The position numbers were made by a program, and so were the translations under genes. A stretch of DNA of 64,000 bases. Origin: Gammaproteobacteria bacterium (GTDB lineage Bacteria > Pseudomonadota > Gammaproteobacteria > Nevskiales > Nevskiaceae). The notes beneath the pieces were generated by a model that was not told the DNA's origin, ran no database searches, and saw only the letters and a list, made by a program, of their open reading frames with translations. Positions 8,877 to 16,833 of the stretch are shown in pieces. The DNA lies in assembly GCA_022599775.1 (NCBI GenBank), contig JAHZLQ010000046.1:1-64000 (forward strand), in the 5' to 3' direction. Positions within the stretch are counted from its first letter, which is position 1, and each line of letters begins with the position of its first letter.

Positions 8877-10034
8877 AAGCACCAGCAGCGTCGCCAGCAC
8901 CAGCAGCAGTCCCATGCCGCAGATGTCGGTGCCGGTGGTCAGGAAGATGCTCGATGCCGTGGCCGGATCGGCGCCGACACGTTTCAGGATTAGCGGGACC
9001 ATCACGCCGAAAATTCCGGCGCCGACACAGGCGCCGACCATCGCCAGACAGATCGCGAGCCCCAGCATCGGCGCACGCGGGTCGCCGAGGCCGGTCGACA
9101 GAATGATCGCGACCGCAGCGACGATCCCGGTGACCAATCCGTTCATCGCGCCGAGCAGGATCTCCTTGCCGAGCAAACGTCGTGTCGGCACGCCGTCGAG
9201 CTGGCCCAGGGTGAGACCGCGCAAGGTGATCGCCAGCGCCTGGCAGCCGGTATTGCCGGACTGGCCGGCGAGCACCGGCAGAAAGGCCGCAAGCACCACG
9301 ATCTGGGTGATGGTGTCCTGGAACTGGCCGACCACGAAGGCGGCGATGAAGGCTGTCAGCAGATTGAGCTGCAACCAGGGGTGGCGCATGCGAAAGGCTT
9401 TCAGCACCGAGGTGTCGGCACGCTCTTCGCGGCCGACACCGACCATGGCGCCGGACTGGGCGGCAATCTCCACGACCTGATGTTCGAACAGGCGCCAGCC
9501 GCGCACCTGGCCCAGCAGACGGCCTTGGTCGTCGACCACGGGGTAGACCGGATAATGCCGCTTGACGGCGGCGCGCCCGGCCTCGTCCAGCGCGGTGTCG
9601 GCCCTGAGCGTGAATGGTTCGCGCAGCATCAGGCTGTCGACCGATTGGTCCTCACGCGCCAGCAGCAGATCGCGCATGACCAATAGCCCCAGCAGGTGCA
9701 TGTGATCATCGACGACATAGAGATAGGTCACGTCGGTGGGCGTTTCGATGCAGCGCAGGCATTCGATCGCGATGGCGACGGTGGCGCCGCTGGGGACCAC
9801 CCCGGGTGTCGAGTCCATCAGCGCGGCGACGCTGTCAGGTGCGGCTGCCGGCAGTTCGTTTGCAGCGGGGTCGCGCAGATGTTCGGGCAGGTGTACCTGA
9901 ATCAGTTTCGCCAGATTCGGCGGCAGACCGGCCATGACCTGACGCACCCGCTCAGGCGCTTCCCTGGCCAGCATCTCGGCCGCATCCAGCGGCACACGCA
10001 ACCGGACTTCCCGGATCAGCTCCTCACTTTCCAT
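8874..10034 (-). CDS. mgtE: MgtE-family magnesium channel/transporter
   Basis: Inner-membrane Mg2+ channel of about 386 residues. A short N-terminal helical domain (residues ~1-75) is followed by two CBS domains (~85-205; YLYVVDDHMHLLGLLVMRDLL and YPVYPVVDDQGRLLGQV), a plug helix, and a five-helix membrane domain. Conserved elements include GQSGNTGCQALAITLRG and the C-terminal FLTTGTDICGMG, where the conserved Asp lines the pore. The start at 10034 has GGGGGAG eight bases upstream and is preferred over the ATG at 10052. The N-domain is shorter than the ~130 residues of Thermus MgtE, which may weaken Mg2+ gating. Confidence 0.88.
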   Translation of the reverse strand: MESEELIREVRLRVPLDAAEMLAREAPERVRQVMAGLPPNLAKLIQVHLPEHLRDPAANELPAAAPDSVAALMDSTPGVVPSGATVAIAIECLRCIETPTDVTYLYVVDDHMHLLGLLVMRDLLLAREDQSVDSLMLREPFTLRADTALDEAGRAAVKRHYPVYPVVDDQGRLLGQVRGWRLFEHQVVEIAAQSGAMVGVGREERADTSVLKAFRMRHPWLQLNLLTAFIAAFVVGQFQDTITQIVVLAAFLPVLAGQSGNTGCQALAITLRGLTLGQLDGVPTRRLLGKEILLGAMNGLVTGIVAAVAIILSTGLGDPRAPMLGLAICLAMVGACVGAGIFGVMVPLILKRVGADPATASSIFLTTGTDICGMGLLLVLATLLVL

Positions 10035-10114
10035 CCTCGCTCCCCCGATCACTCATGCCCGCAGCGATCGGACTTTACGCGTTTGCGAAACGCTGCGACA
10101 GCGGCATTTCGGGC

Positions 10115-11881
10115 TCAGAATGGCCAGATCATGGGAATCAACACGACCGAAATCCCGCCCAACAGGACGTTGAGCGGCAGGCCCACACGAATGAAGTCCG
10201 CGAAGCGGTAGCGCCCGGGGCCGGCCACCATCAGATTGGTCTGGTAGCCCAGCGGCGTCGCGAAGCTCGCGGACGCCGCCATCATCACGCTGATCACGAA
10301 CGGCATCGGGCTGACATCGAGTTGCTCGGCCGCCGCCAGCACGATCGGGAACATCAGTACGGCGGCCGCGTTGTTGGTGATCACCGAGGTCATCACCGAA
10401 GTCAGCAGGTAGGCGCAGCCCAACACCAGCCAGGGGCGTTCACCCGGCAGTTCGAGCACCGCCTCGGCAATCACGCCGGCCGAACCGGTGACCTGCAGGG
10501 CCTTGCCGAGCGCGAACGAGCAGGCGATGACGACGAGCACCGGAAAATCCACGCTGCGGCGCGCCGCACCCATTCCGACGCAACCGCTGCCGATCATCGC
10601 ACCGGCGCCGAGCAGCGCGGCCGTGAGCATGTCGACGATGCCGGTAGAGGCGCTGATGACGATGGCGCCCAGAATCACCCAGGCCAGTACCGCACGGTCG
10701 AAGCGCGGTGCTTCGGAGTTCTGCACGGCACTGACCAGCAGGAAGTCCGGCGAAAAGCGATGGCGTTCGACCCAGACCGGCCGTGCTTCGAGCAGCAGGG
10801 TATCGGCCGGCTTGAGCACCACATCGCCCAGCGAACCGCGCAGGCGACGGCCATCACGTGCCACGGCGATCACCGAGGCGCCGTAGTAGGTATGGAAGCG
10901 GCCGTCGCGCAGTGTCTGGTTGATCAGGGGGCAGCGCGTAGATACGACCACCTCGACCAGGCGACGCTCCGGGTACTGTCGCTCCAGTGCGGCACCGTTG
11001 GTGAGCGAGGGGTTGAGTCCCCGAATCCGGTTGAGTTCGACGATGGCCGCGACGTCGCCGGCGAAGACCAAGCGGTCGTCTGCCAGCAGGCGTTCGGTGG
11101 CATTGACGGCAGGAACGATGCGCCCGTCGCGCTCGATCTCCACCAGGAACAGTGAGCCGAGGTTGCGCAGACCGGCTTCGGCGATCGACTGACCGACCAG
11201 CGGCCCGTCCTTCGCCACGACCATTTCGATGGTGTACTCGCGCGGGTTGTCGAACACGCCGGCGTTCTCTGCGCGATCCGGCAACAGCCGCGAACCGATG
11301 GTCATCAGGTAGATGATTCCGACGACTGCGGTCGGAATGCCGATCCAGGCCAGATCGAACATGCCCAGACTGGTTTCGCCCTCGGCGATCCACAGGCCAT
11401 TGACGACGAGGTTGGTGCTGGTGCCGATCAGGGTGCAGGTGCCGCCGAAGATCGCGCCGTAGGACAGCGGGATCAGCAGCTTGGAAATCGACAGATTGTT
11501 GCGTTTGGCCCAGGCGATGATCGCCGGCAGGAAGGTGGCGACCACCGGGGTGTTGTTGATGAACGCCGACAGCGTGACCGTTGGCAACATGATGCGCAGC
11601 TGTGCGGCGCCGATGGATTTGGGGTGACCCAGCAGGTAGCGTGTGACCAGATCGATTCCGCCGGTTTCGCGTATGCCGGCGGCGACGATGTACATCGCCG
11701 CCACGGTGATCATGCCTTCGTTGGAAAATCCGGCCAGCGCCTGTGCCGGGCTGAGTACACCGACCGTGAGCAGGGCCACCATGCCCAGTGCCATCACCAG
11801 TTCGGAGGGAAGTTTCTCAAGAACAAGCAGGACAAGACAGACGCCGATAATCGCCAGCGTCAGCCAGGCATCGAATGACAT
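10115..11881 (-). CDS. SLC13/DASS-type permease with two RCK-C (TrkA-C) domains
   Basis: Inner-membrane transporter of 588 residues. Two membrane halves carry the divalent-anion:Na+ symporter signatures: INNTPVVATFLPAI then GTCTLIGTSTNLVVNG in the first half, and ITNNAAAVLMFPI with TPLGYQTNLMV in the second. Between them sit two TrkA-C domains (residues ~210-380), as in the SLC13 subgroup of sulfate, phosphate or citrate permeases. The start at 11881 (MSFDAWLTL) begins the first helix; an ATG at 11947 adds a non-conserved extension. Substrate is probably sulfate or a dicarboxylate but is not decidable. Confidence 0.87.
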   Translation of the reverse strand: MSFDAWLTLAIIGVCLVLLVLEKLPSELVMALGMVALLTVGVLSPAQALAGFSNEGMITVAAMYIVAAGIRETGGIDLVTRYLLGHPKSIGAAQLRIMLPTVTLSAFINNTPVVATFLPAIIAWAKRNNLSISKLLIPLSYGAIFGGTCTLIGTSTNLVVNGLWIAEGETSLGMFDLAWIGIPTAVVGIIYLMTIGSRLLPDRAENAGVFDNPREYTIEMVVAKDGPLVGQSIAEAGLRNLGSLFLVEIERDGRIVPAVNATERLLADDRLVFAGDVAAIVELNRIRGLNPSLTNGAALERQYPERRLVEVVVSTRCPLINQTLRDGRFHTYYGASVIAVARDGRRLRGSLGDVVLKPADTLLLEARPVWVERHRFSPDFLLVSAVQNSEAPRFDRAVLAWVILGAIVISASTGIVDMLTAALLGAGAMIGSGCVGMGAARRSVDFPVLVVIACSFALGKALQVTGSAGVIAEAVLELPGERPWLVLGCAYLLTSVMTSVITNNAAAVLMFPIVLAAAEQLDVSPMPFVISVMMAASASFATPLGYQTNLMVAGPGRYRFADFIRVGLPLNVLLGGISVVLIPMIWPF

Positions 11882-12010
11882 GCGGTGGTCCGCTCTGTAG
11901 GTCTGGGGAAGGAGAGACAGGCTAGCAAGCGCCGCGCCTGAAACCATTAAAACGTTTTGGTCGGTCGATATGCGTTTGAGTTATTGGCCCCGGTTCGGGG
12001 TTCTGGGTCT

Positions 12011-13261
12011 TCACGGTGACAGCACCCGGAATTCCACGCGTCGATTGCGTTCCCGACCCGCTTCGGTTTCGTTGTCGCCGATCGGATGATATTCGCCGTA
12101 GCCCTCGGCGACGAGCCGGCTGACGGGCACCCCGTTCTTCCACAGGAAGTCGCGTACCGCCCAGGCGCGACGACGCGACAGGTCGAGGTTGTAGGCCTCG
12201 GGGCCCAGCGAATCGGTATGCCCGGCGATTTCGACGCGCATCGTCGGTTGCCCGTTAATTCCGAGGACCACCTGCTTGAGCAGGGCCCGGGCATTGCTGG
12301 TGAGCACCGCCGAATCGAATTCGAAGGCGACATTCTCGAGAATCACGCTCTGCGAACGGAGTGCGCAGCCGTCGTCGCCGACCACGAGTCGCCACACCGT
12401 ATCCGGGCAGCGGTCGATGTCGTCCCGAACGCCGTCGGCATCGGCATCATTGTCGACCGAGCAGCCGCGCAGGTTCACACGTGAACCCGGGAACGTGTTC
12501 GGACATTCGTCCTGTGCCTCCGGAACGCCATCCTGATCCGGGTCCAGCGGACAGCCGGCAAGGCCCACCTGCATGCCGCGCGAAGTGTCGGGGCAGCGGT
12601 CGTCTCGGTCGAGGATGCCGTCGCCATCACTGTCGATCGCGCAGCCGTCACTGCCGATCCGGGTGTCCGGTGCGCTGGCCGGGCACACGTCGGCGTAGTT
12701 CGGCACGCCGTCGCCGTCGGCATCACCGAAGCTGCCGCCGCCGGTTTCGGCTGGCCCGAAACGGAAACGCAGCCCCAGCAGGGCGGTCCAGTGATCGTCC
12801 TTGTCCGAAGAAGCGAGGTCGAGCGCATAACGCAGATCGGCGCGCAGGTCCCAGTGCGTGCTCAGCCGGTGCAACAGGCCGCCGCCCACGGCGGTGGCGA
12901 AGGCGTCGCTACTTTGATCGTGGACCTCGACCCGCGCAGCACCAAGACCCGCGGAAAAATACGGCCGCATGCCTGGCGAAGCGCCGAACGGGAACCACAG
13001 GGCCGAGACGTCGAATCCACTGCGGCGCCAGTCCACTGTGCTATCGGTGCGCGCATGCCGTGCCGCAAACTCCAGGGACCATTGCTCGTTGAAATCCCGC
13101 CCCAGCGAAAGGGCCGCGGCGCCGCCCTGGTCTCCGTCTGCCGTGGCCGCGCCGAGCATGGGCGACAGCCACCAGGCCGCTTCGCCGGAACCGTCACCGG
13201 GTGCAGCGAATGCCGATGAGGCCAGAAGACCGGATATGAGCAGGCACACCGCTCGCAACAT
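12011..13261 (-). CDS. OmpA-family outer membrane protein with four thrombospondin type 3 repeats
   Basis: Outer-membrane protein of 416 residues. A signal peptide (MLRAVCLLIS...SAFA) is followed by an eight-stranded OmpA-like beta-barrel (~residues 22-180), then four DxDxDGxxD calcium-binding thrombospondin-3 repeats (~185-295) each closing with a CP.../GC pair, then a peptidoglycan-binding OmpA-C domain (FEFDSAVL, AGHTDSLG, LSRRRAWAVRDFL). The start at 13261 has GGGGAGAA just upstream. It lies downstream of, and is paralogous to, the 519-codon ORF protein at 13435-14943, but a strong terminator separates them. Likely role is tethering the outer membrane to peptidoglycan with a Ca2+-stabilised stalk. 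Confidence 0.9.
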   Translation of the reverse strand: MLRAVCLLISGLLASSAFAAPGDGSGEAAWWLSPMLGAATADGDQGGAAALSLGRDFNEQWSLEFAARHARTDSTVDWRRSGFDVSALWFPFGASPGMRPYFSAGLGAARVEVHDQSSDAFATAVGGGLLHRLSTHWDLRADLRYALDLASSDKDDHWTALLGLRFRFGPAETGGGSFGDADGDGVPNYADVCPASAPDTRIGSDGCAIDSDGDGILDRDDRCPDTSRGMQVGLAGCPLDPDQDGVPEAQDECPNTFPGSRVNLRGCSVDNDADADGVRDDIDRCPDTVWRLVVGDDGCALRSQSVILENVAFEFDSAVLTSNARALLKQVVLGINGQPTMRVEIAGHTDSLGPEAYNLDLSRRRAWAVRDFLWKNGVPVSRLVAEGYGEYHPIGDNETEAGRERNRRVEFRVLSP

Positions 13262-13373
13262 CACGCGTTCTCCCCCCGAAGCGACCCGCGTGGGCCGCCG
13301 ATTGTAGTGTTCCGGTAAGGCAACAAGGTAGCGCAAAAAACGGCTCGGGAGCCCTTGTCTTTGCGCAGCCCAC

Positions 13374-13410
13374 AAAAAAACCCTGGCACCGTCTGCACGG
13401 TGCCAGGGTT
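13374..13410 (-). terminator. Rho-independent terminator after the six-repeat OmpA gene
   Basis: A perfect 13-bp stem (AACCCTGGCACCG / CGGTGCCAGGGTT) with a six-base loop, followed on the minus strand by a run of seven T. It sits 25 bp after the stop of the gene at 13435-14943 and upstream of the next OmpA gene's start, so the two paralogues are transcribed separately. Confidence 0.92.
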
Positions 13411-13434
13411 GGATCGCTTCCGCTCAGGCGTGAA

Positions 13435-14943
13435 TCAACTGCCTTCGTCGGTCACCCGGAAGACCACGCGGCGGTTTTCGCCTCGGCCTTCTTCGGTGGC
13501 GTTGCTGGCGATCGGGCGCGACTCGCCATAACCGACCGGCGTCATCATGCTGCCAGCGACGCCCTTGGACACGAGGTAGTCGACCACGGCCAATGAACGC
13601 TTCTCCGACAGCGCCTGGTTGTAGCCGTCGGTTCCGGTCGCGTCGGTGTGGCCCTCGACATCCACCTTCACATCCGGATAGGCCTCCATCGTCACGGCGA
13701 CATCGTCGAGGATGCGCTTGGCTTCGGCGGTCAGGCGTGCCGAGTCGAACTCGAAGACCACGCCATGCAGGATGAAGTCGCGGTCGAGTGCGAATCCATC
13801 GGCATCGGCCGCCTCGCCCGGACGGGCGAGACGCTTGTCGCCCTTGAGCGCGCAGCCGTTCGGCAGTACCGCAAGCCCGGCCGGTGTCTTCGGACACTCG
13901 TCCATGTAGTCCGGCACGCCGTCGCCGTCGCTGTCGAGCGGGCAACCATCCTCGCCGACCGGCACACCCGCCGGGGTATCCGGGCAGTTGTCCTGTGCAT
14001 CCGGAATGCCGTCACCGTCCTTGTCGACGAACGGGCAACCGCGGGCGTCCACCTGCACACCAGCCGGCGTATTCGGGCACTTGTCGGCATAGTCCGGCAC
14101 GCCATCGCCGTCGGAGTCACGCGGACAGCCTTCGGCATCGACAGCGGCACCGGCCGGCGTATTCGGACACTTGTCGAGCGAATCCGGTACGCCGTCGCCA
14201 TCGCTGTCGCGTTCGCAGCCGTCGGCGCCGACCGGCACGCCCGGCGGGGTGTCGGGGCAACGGTCGTCCTTGTCGAGTACGCCGTCGCCGTCGCCGTCGA
14301 GCGGGCAACCGTTGGGACCCACGGCAACGCCACGCGGCGTGTTGGGGCAGGCGTCCGCACTGTCGGGCACGCCGTCACGATCGGAATCGTTGGGCCAGGT
14401 GCCGATGCGATAACGGAAACCGACCGTGCCGATCCAGTTGTAGAAGGTGTCGTCCTCGACGACGCCCTGGCCGGCCACCATGTCGAGCGCATAGCGCAGG
14501 TCGACACGGAAGTCCCAGTGATTGCTGAGCTGCTGGATCATGCCGCCGCCGGCAGTGAGACCCAGCGAGCCGGTGTCTTCCTGCAGGAAGCTGATGCCCT
14601 GGCCGGCGATGCCGGCGAGCAAATAGGGTTTGAGACTGCCGTTCGCCCCCAGCGGGAACAGCAACGCGGAAACGCCTACGCCGTACTTTTCGTAGTCGTT
14701 GTCGCTGGTGAGATCGTCAACGTCGATTTTTGCGTAGTGGCCCTCGAATTCCAGCGTCAGCCACTGGCTGAGCGGTCGGCCCGCGGTGATGTACGCAGCA
14801 ATGCCGGAATCATAGTCACTCTGATCGGATACGACCCCGCCGACCAAAGGTGATACGTACCAACGATTGTCTGGCTCGTCCTGAGCCCAAATTGGCGAAG
14901 CAACCATCAAGGCTGCCAGGATCAGCCATCCCTGTCTCAACAT
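13435..14943 (-). CDS. OmpA-family outer membrane protein with six thrombospondin type 3 repeats
   Basis: Outer-membrane protein of 502 residues with the same architecture as its neighbour: signal peptide (cleavage after PIWAQ), beta-barrel domain (~20-190), six tandem thrombospondin-3 repeats of about 30 residues each (~195-370; motif DSDGDGVPD...CPNTPAG...GC), and an OmpA-C domain (FEFDSARLT, EGHTDATG, LSEKRSLAVVDYL). The start at 14943 precedes the signal peptide; an ATG at 14994 would add 17 residues. The repeats bind Ca2+ in known homologues. The two genes look like a tandem duplication that then changed repeat number. Confidence 0.92.
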   Translation of the reverse strand: MLRQGWLILAALMVASPIWAQDEPDNRWYVSPLVGGVVSDQSDYDSGIAAYITAGRPLSQWLTLEFEGHYAKIDVDDLTSDNDYEKYGVGVSALLFPLGANGSLKPYLLAGIAGQGISFLQEDTGSLGLTAGGGMIQQLSNHWDFRVDLRYALDMVAGQGVVEDDTFYNWIGTVGFRYRIGTWPNDSDRDGVPDSADACPNTPRGVAVGPNGCPLDGDGDGVLDKDDRCPDTPPGVPVGADGCERDSDGDGVPDSLDKCPNTPAGAAVDAEGCPRDSDGDGVPDYADKCPNTPAGVQVDARGCPFVDKDGDGIPDAQDNCPDTPAGVPVGEDGCPLDSDGDGVPDYMDECPKTPAGLAVLPNGCALKGDKRLARPGEAADADGFALDRDFILHGVVFEFDSARLTAEAKRILDDVAVTMEAYPDVKVDVEGHTDATGTDGYNQALSEKRSLAVVDYLVSKGVAGSMMTPVGYGESRPIASNATEEGRGENRRVVFRVTDEGS

Positions 14944-15151
14944 CGTCGTTCTCCCTAATTCTTCAGAACGTGGGCCAGTAGAACGCAAGTTCATGACCGG
15001 CTCACGAAAAACAAATGCGAAAGATTTGTTCGGTAGTTACTTTAATCTATGGCATTCGCTGCTAGATTATGATTGGCCTTGAGGCGAACGTACAATCTTT
15101 TTGGCGCAATTGTCGCTACGGAGTTCACGGGAAGTGAAGGGAGTTTTCGAA

Positions 15152-16648
15152 ATGAAAGGTATTCGCTGGCTAATCGCGCTAAGCGCTCTGGCTTTGGCCG
15201 CGTGCGGCGACGACTCGATTCAGAGTCCAGACTTCTCGCCGGAACTCGATCACATCGAAGTGACGCCGGCCACCGGTGAAGTGGCTGCGGGCGATACGAT
15301 TCAGTTGACGGCGACCGGATTCTTCACGCGCCAACCCGGCGTGGAAGGTCTGGATTCGGACACGATCGACGCCGATTGGTCGGTCGACGACTCCGATATC
15401 GCCTCGGTCGACGACGACGGCCTGGTCACCGGCCTGAGCCGCGGTCAGGTCACGGTAACGGCCTCGCAGGACGGTGAATCCGCGACCGCCGTGATCACGG
15501 TGCTGAGCCCGCTGCTGGTGGAACTGGTCTTCGAACCTTCGGAAGTCGAGGTGCCCGTCGGCGCCGAACAGACCGTCACCGTTCTCGGGATCTACGCCGG
15601 AAGCGAGGAACCGCGTGAGTTGACGGACGGCACCACGGTGACCTGGACCTCGGGCAACGTGACACGCGCAACGGTGGACCCGAACATCGGCAATCCGACC
15701 ACGGTGACCGGCGTCACCACCGGCGGCACCACGCTGACCGCGACCGCCACCAACACGACCGAAGGCACCACCGTGACCGGCATGGTCGGCGTGACCGTAA
15801 CCGACGCAGCGCTGGTGGGGGTCACCGCCATCGAGCCTGACGAAGCCACGATTGGTGTCGGTCTGAGTCAGCAGTTCACTGCCATCGGCACGTACAGCGA
15901 TGGCAACACCGCGGAAATTCCCGACGAGCAGCTCGATTGGAGCAGCGAAGACGAAGACGTCGCCACGGTCGACGCGGAAGGGCTTGCCAGCGGAACCGGT
16001 GAAGGCGAGACCACCATCACCGCCACGCTCCAGCCGGCGGTGTCGCCCGGTATCGCCGACGAAGACCGCAGCGCCAGTGCCAGTCTGACGGTCACGCCGG
16101 ACCAGTGCACTTCGCGCTTCCTGCAGAGCAATGGCGCTTCGGTGTTGGCCGAGACCGGCCCCAATCTGCTGCTGTGCCTGGGCTGCTTGGTGGACGATGA
16201 AATCAACGTGATCGACGATGATTTCGACAACTTCGCCAACATGATCATTCCGGTGGGTCTGCTGCAGGGGTATACCGAGATCACCGTGAGCGCCGCCGAA
16301 GGTACGGAGTTCGCCGCTGGCGGCGTGCCGGGCTTCATCATTTCGCGCCCGGCCAACGCCTTGCTCAGCGCGGAACTGGTTTCACAGCTGACGGTGACGA
16401 CGCTGCTGGACGGCGAAGAGCAGCAGACCACCAATGAAATCACGCCCCTGCGTCTGACGCTGCTGGGACTGCTCGGTGACGAGCAGCAGGTTCTGGTGAC
16501 GCTGCCCGAACCCGCCGCCGAACCATACGACGCACTGCGTCTGACGTTCAGCTCCGGTCTGCTGTCCGCGCTCGCCACCACCAACGTTTACTCGGCGTGC
16601 GCGACCACCGACATCGTCGCGGAACAAGACGAGGAGGAAACGCCTTAA
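15152..16648 (+). CDS. Lipoprotein with tandem BIG2 immunoglobulin-like domains
   Basis: Surface lipoprotein of 498 residues. The signal peptide ends in the lipobox LAAC. Three bacterial Ig-like (BIG2) domains follow at about residues 35-125, 128-220 and 222-325, each with an xxVxPxxxxVxxGxxxQxTAxGxY-like start and a (D/N)xxIAxVDxxGLVTGxxxGxxTVTA-like end. A C-terminal ~160-residue region with two CxxC-like cysteines has no family I recognise. The composition is acidic and Thr-rich. The start at 15152 has GAAGGGAG upstream. Probable role is cell-surface adhesion or matrix; that is an inference from the domains. Confidence 0.82.
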   Translation: MKGIRWLIALSALALAACGDDSIQSPDFSPELDHIEVTPATGEVAAGDTIQLTATGFFTRQPGVEGLDSDTIDADWSVDDSDIASVDDDGLVTGLSRGQVTVTASQDGESATAVITVLSPLLVELVFEPSEVEVPVGAEQTVTVLGIYAGSEEPRELTDGTTVTWTSGNVTRATVDPNIGNPTTVTGVTTGGTTLTATATNTTEGTTVTGMVGVTVTDAALVGVTAIEPDEATIGVGLSQQFTAIGTYSDGNTAEIPDEQLDWSSEDEDVATVDAEGLASGTGEGETTITATLQPAVSPGIADEDRSASASLTVTPDQCTSRFLQSNGASVLAETGPNLLLCLGCLVDDEINVIDDDFDNFANMIIPVGLLQGYTEITVSAAEGTEFAAGGVPGFIISRPANALLSAELVSQLTVTTLLDGEEQQTTNEITPLRLTLLGLLGDEQQVLVTLPEPAAEPYDALRLTFSSGLLSALATTNVYSACATTDIVAEQDEEETP

Positions 16649-16667
16649 GCTCCGGCTTCAGGTTTGA

Positions 16668-16700
16668 AACAAGAAGGGCGCCATTGGCGCCCTTCTTGTT
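16668..16700 (+). terminator. Rho-independent terminator after the BIG2 lipoprotein gene
   Basis: A 15-bp inverted repeat (AACAAGAAGGGCGCC / GGCGCCCTTCTTGTT) with a three-base loop, 19 bp after the stop codon at 16648. The T-rich descending arm fits termination on the plus strand, and the symmetric arms could also act on the minus strand. Confidence 0.85.
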
Positions 16701-16833
16701 ATCTGCGTGCATACCGCCCCGGTATCGCCATTTACGGACAAGCCGCCGACTTGAGTCGGAATCTGCGTGGCCCGGTTGGCCTGCATCGCTTCGGGGTGCC
16801 GCTGCCAGGCTCCGGCATTCGTTGCGGGGGAGC

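Noticed and set aside
13840..14360. CRISPR-like periodic DNA in the OmpA gene
   Set aside because: The period is about 90 bases and encodes thrombospondin-3 repeats in frame.
13648..14853. 401-codon plus-strand ORF
   Set aside because: It is the antisense of the six-repeat OmpA gene; the regular repeats keep the opposite strand open.
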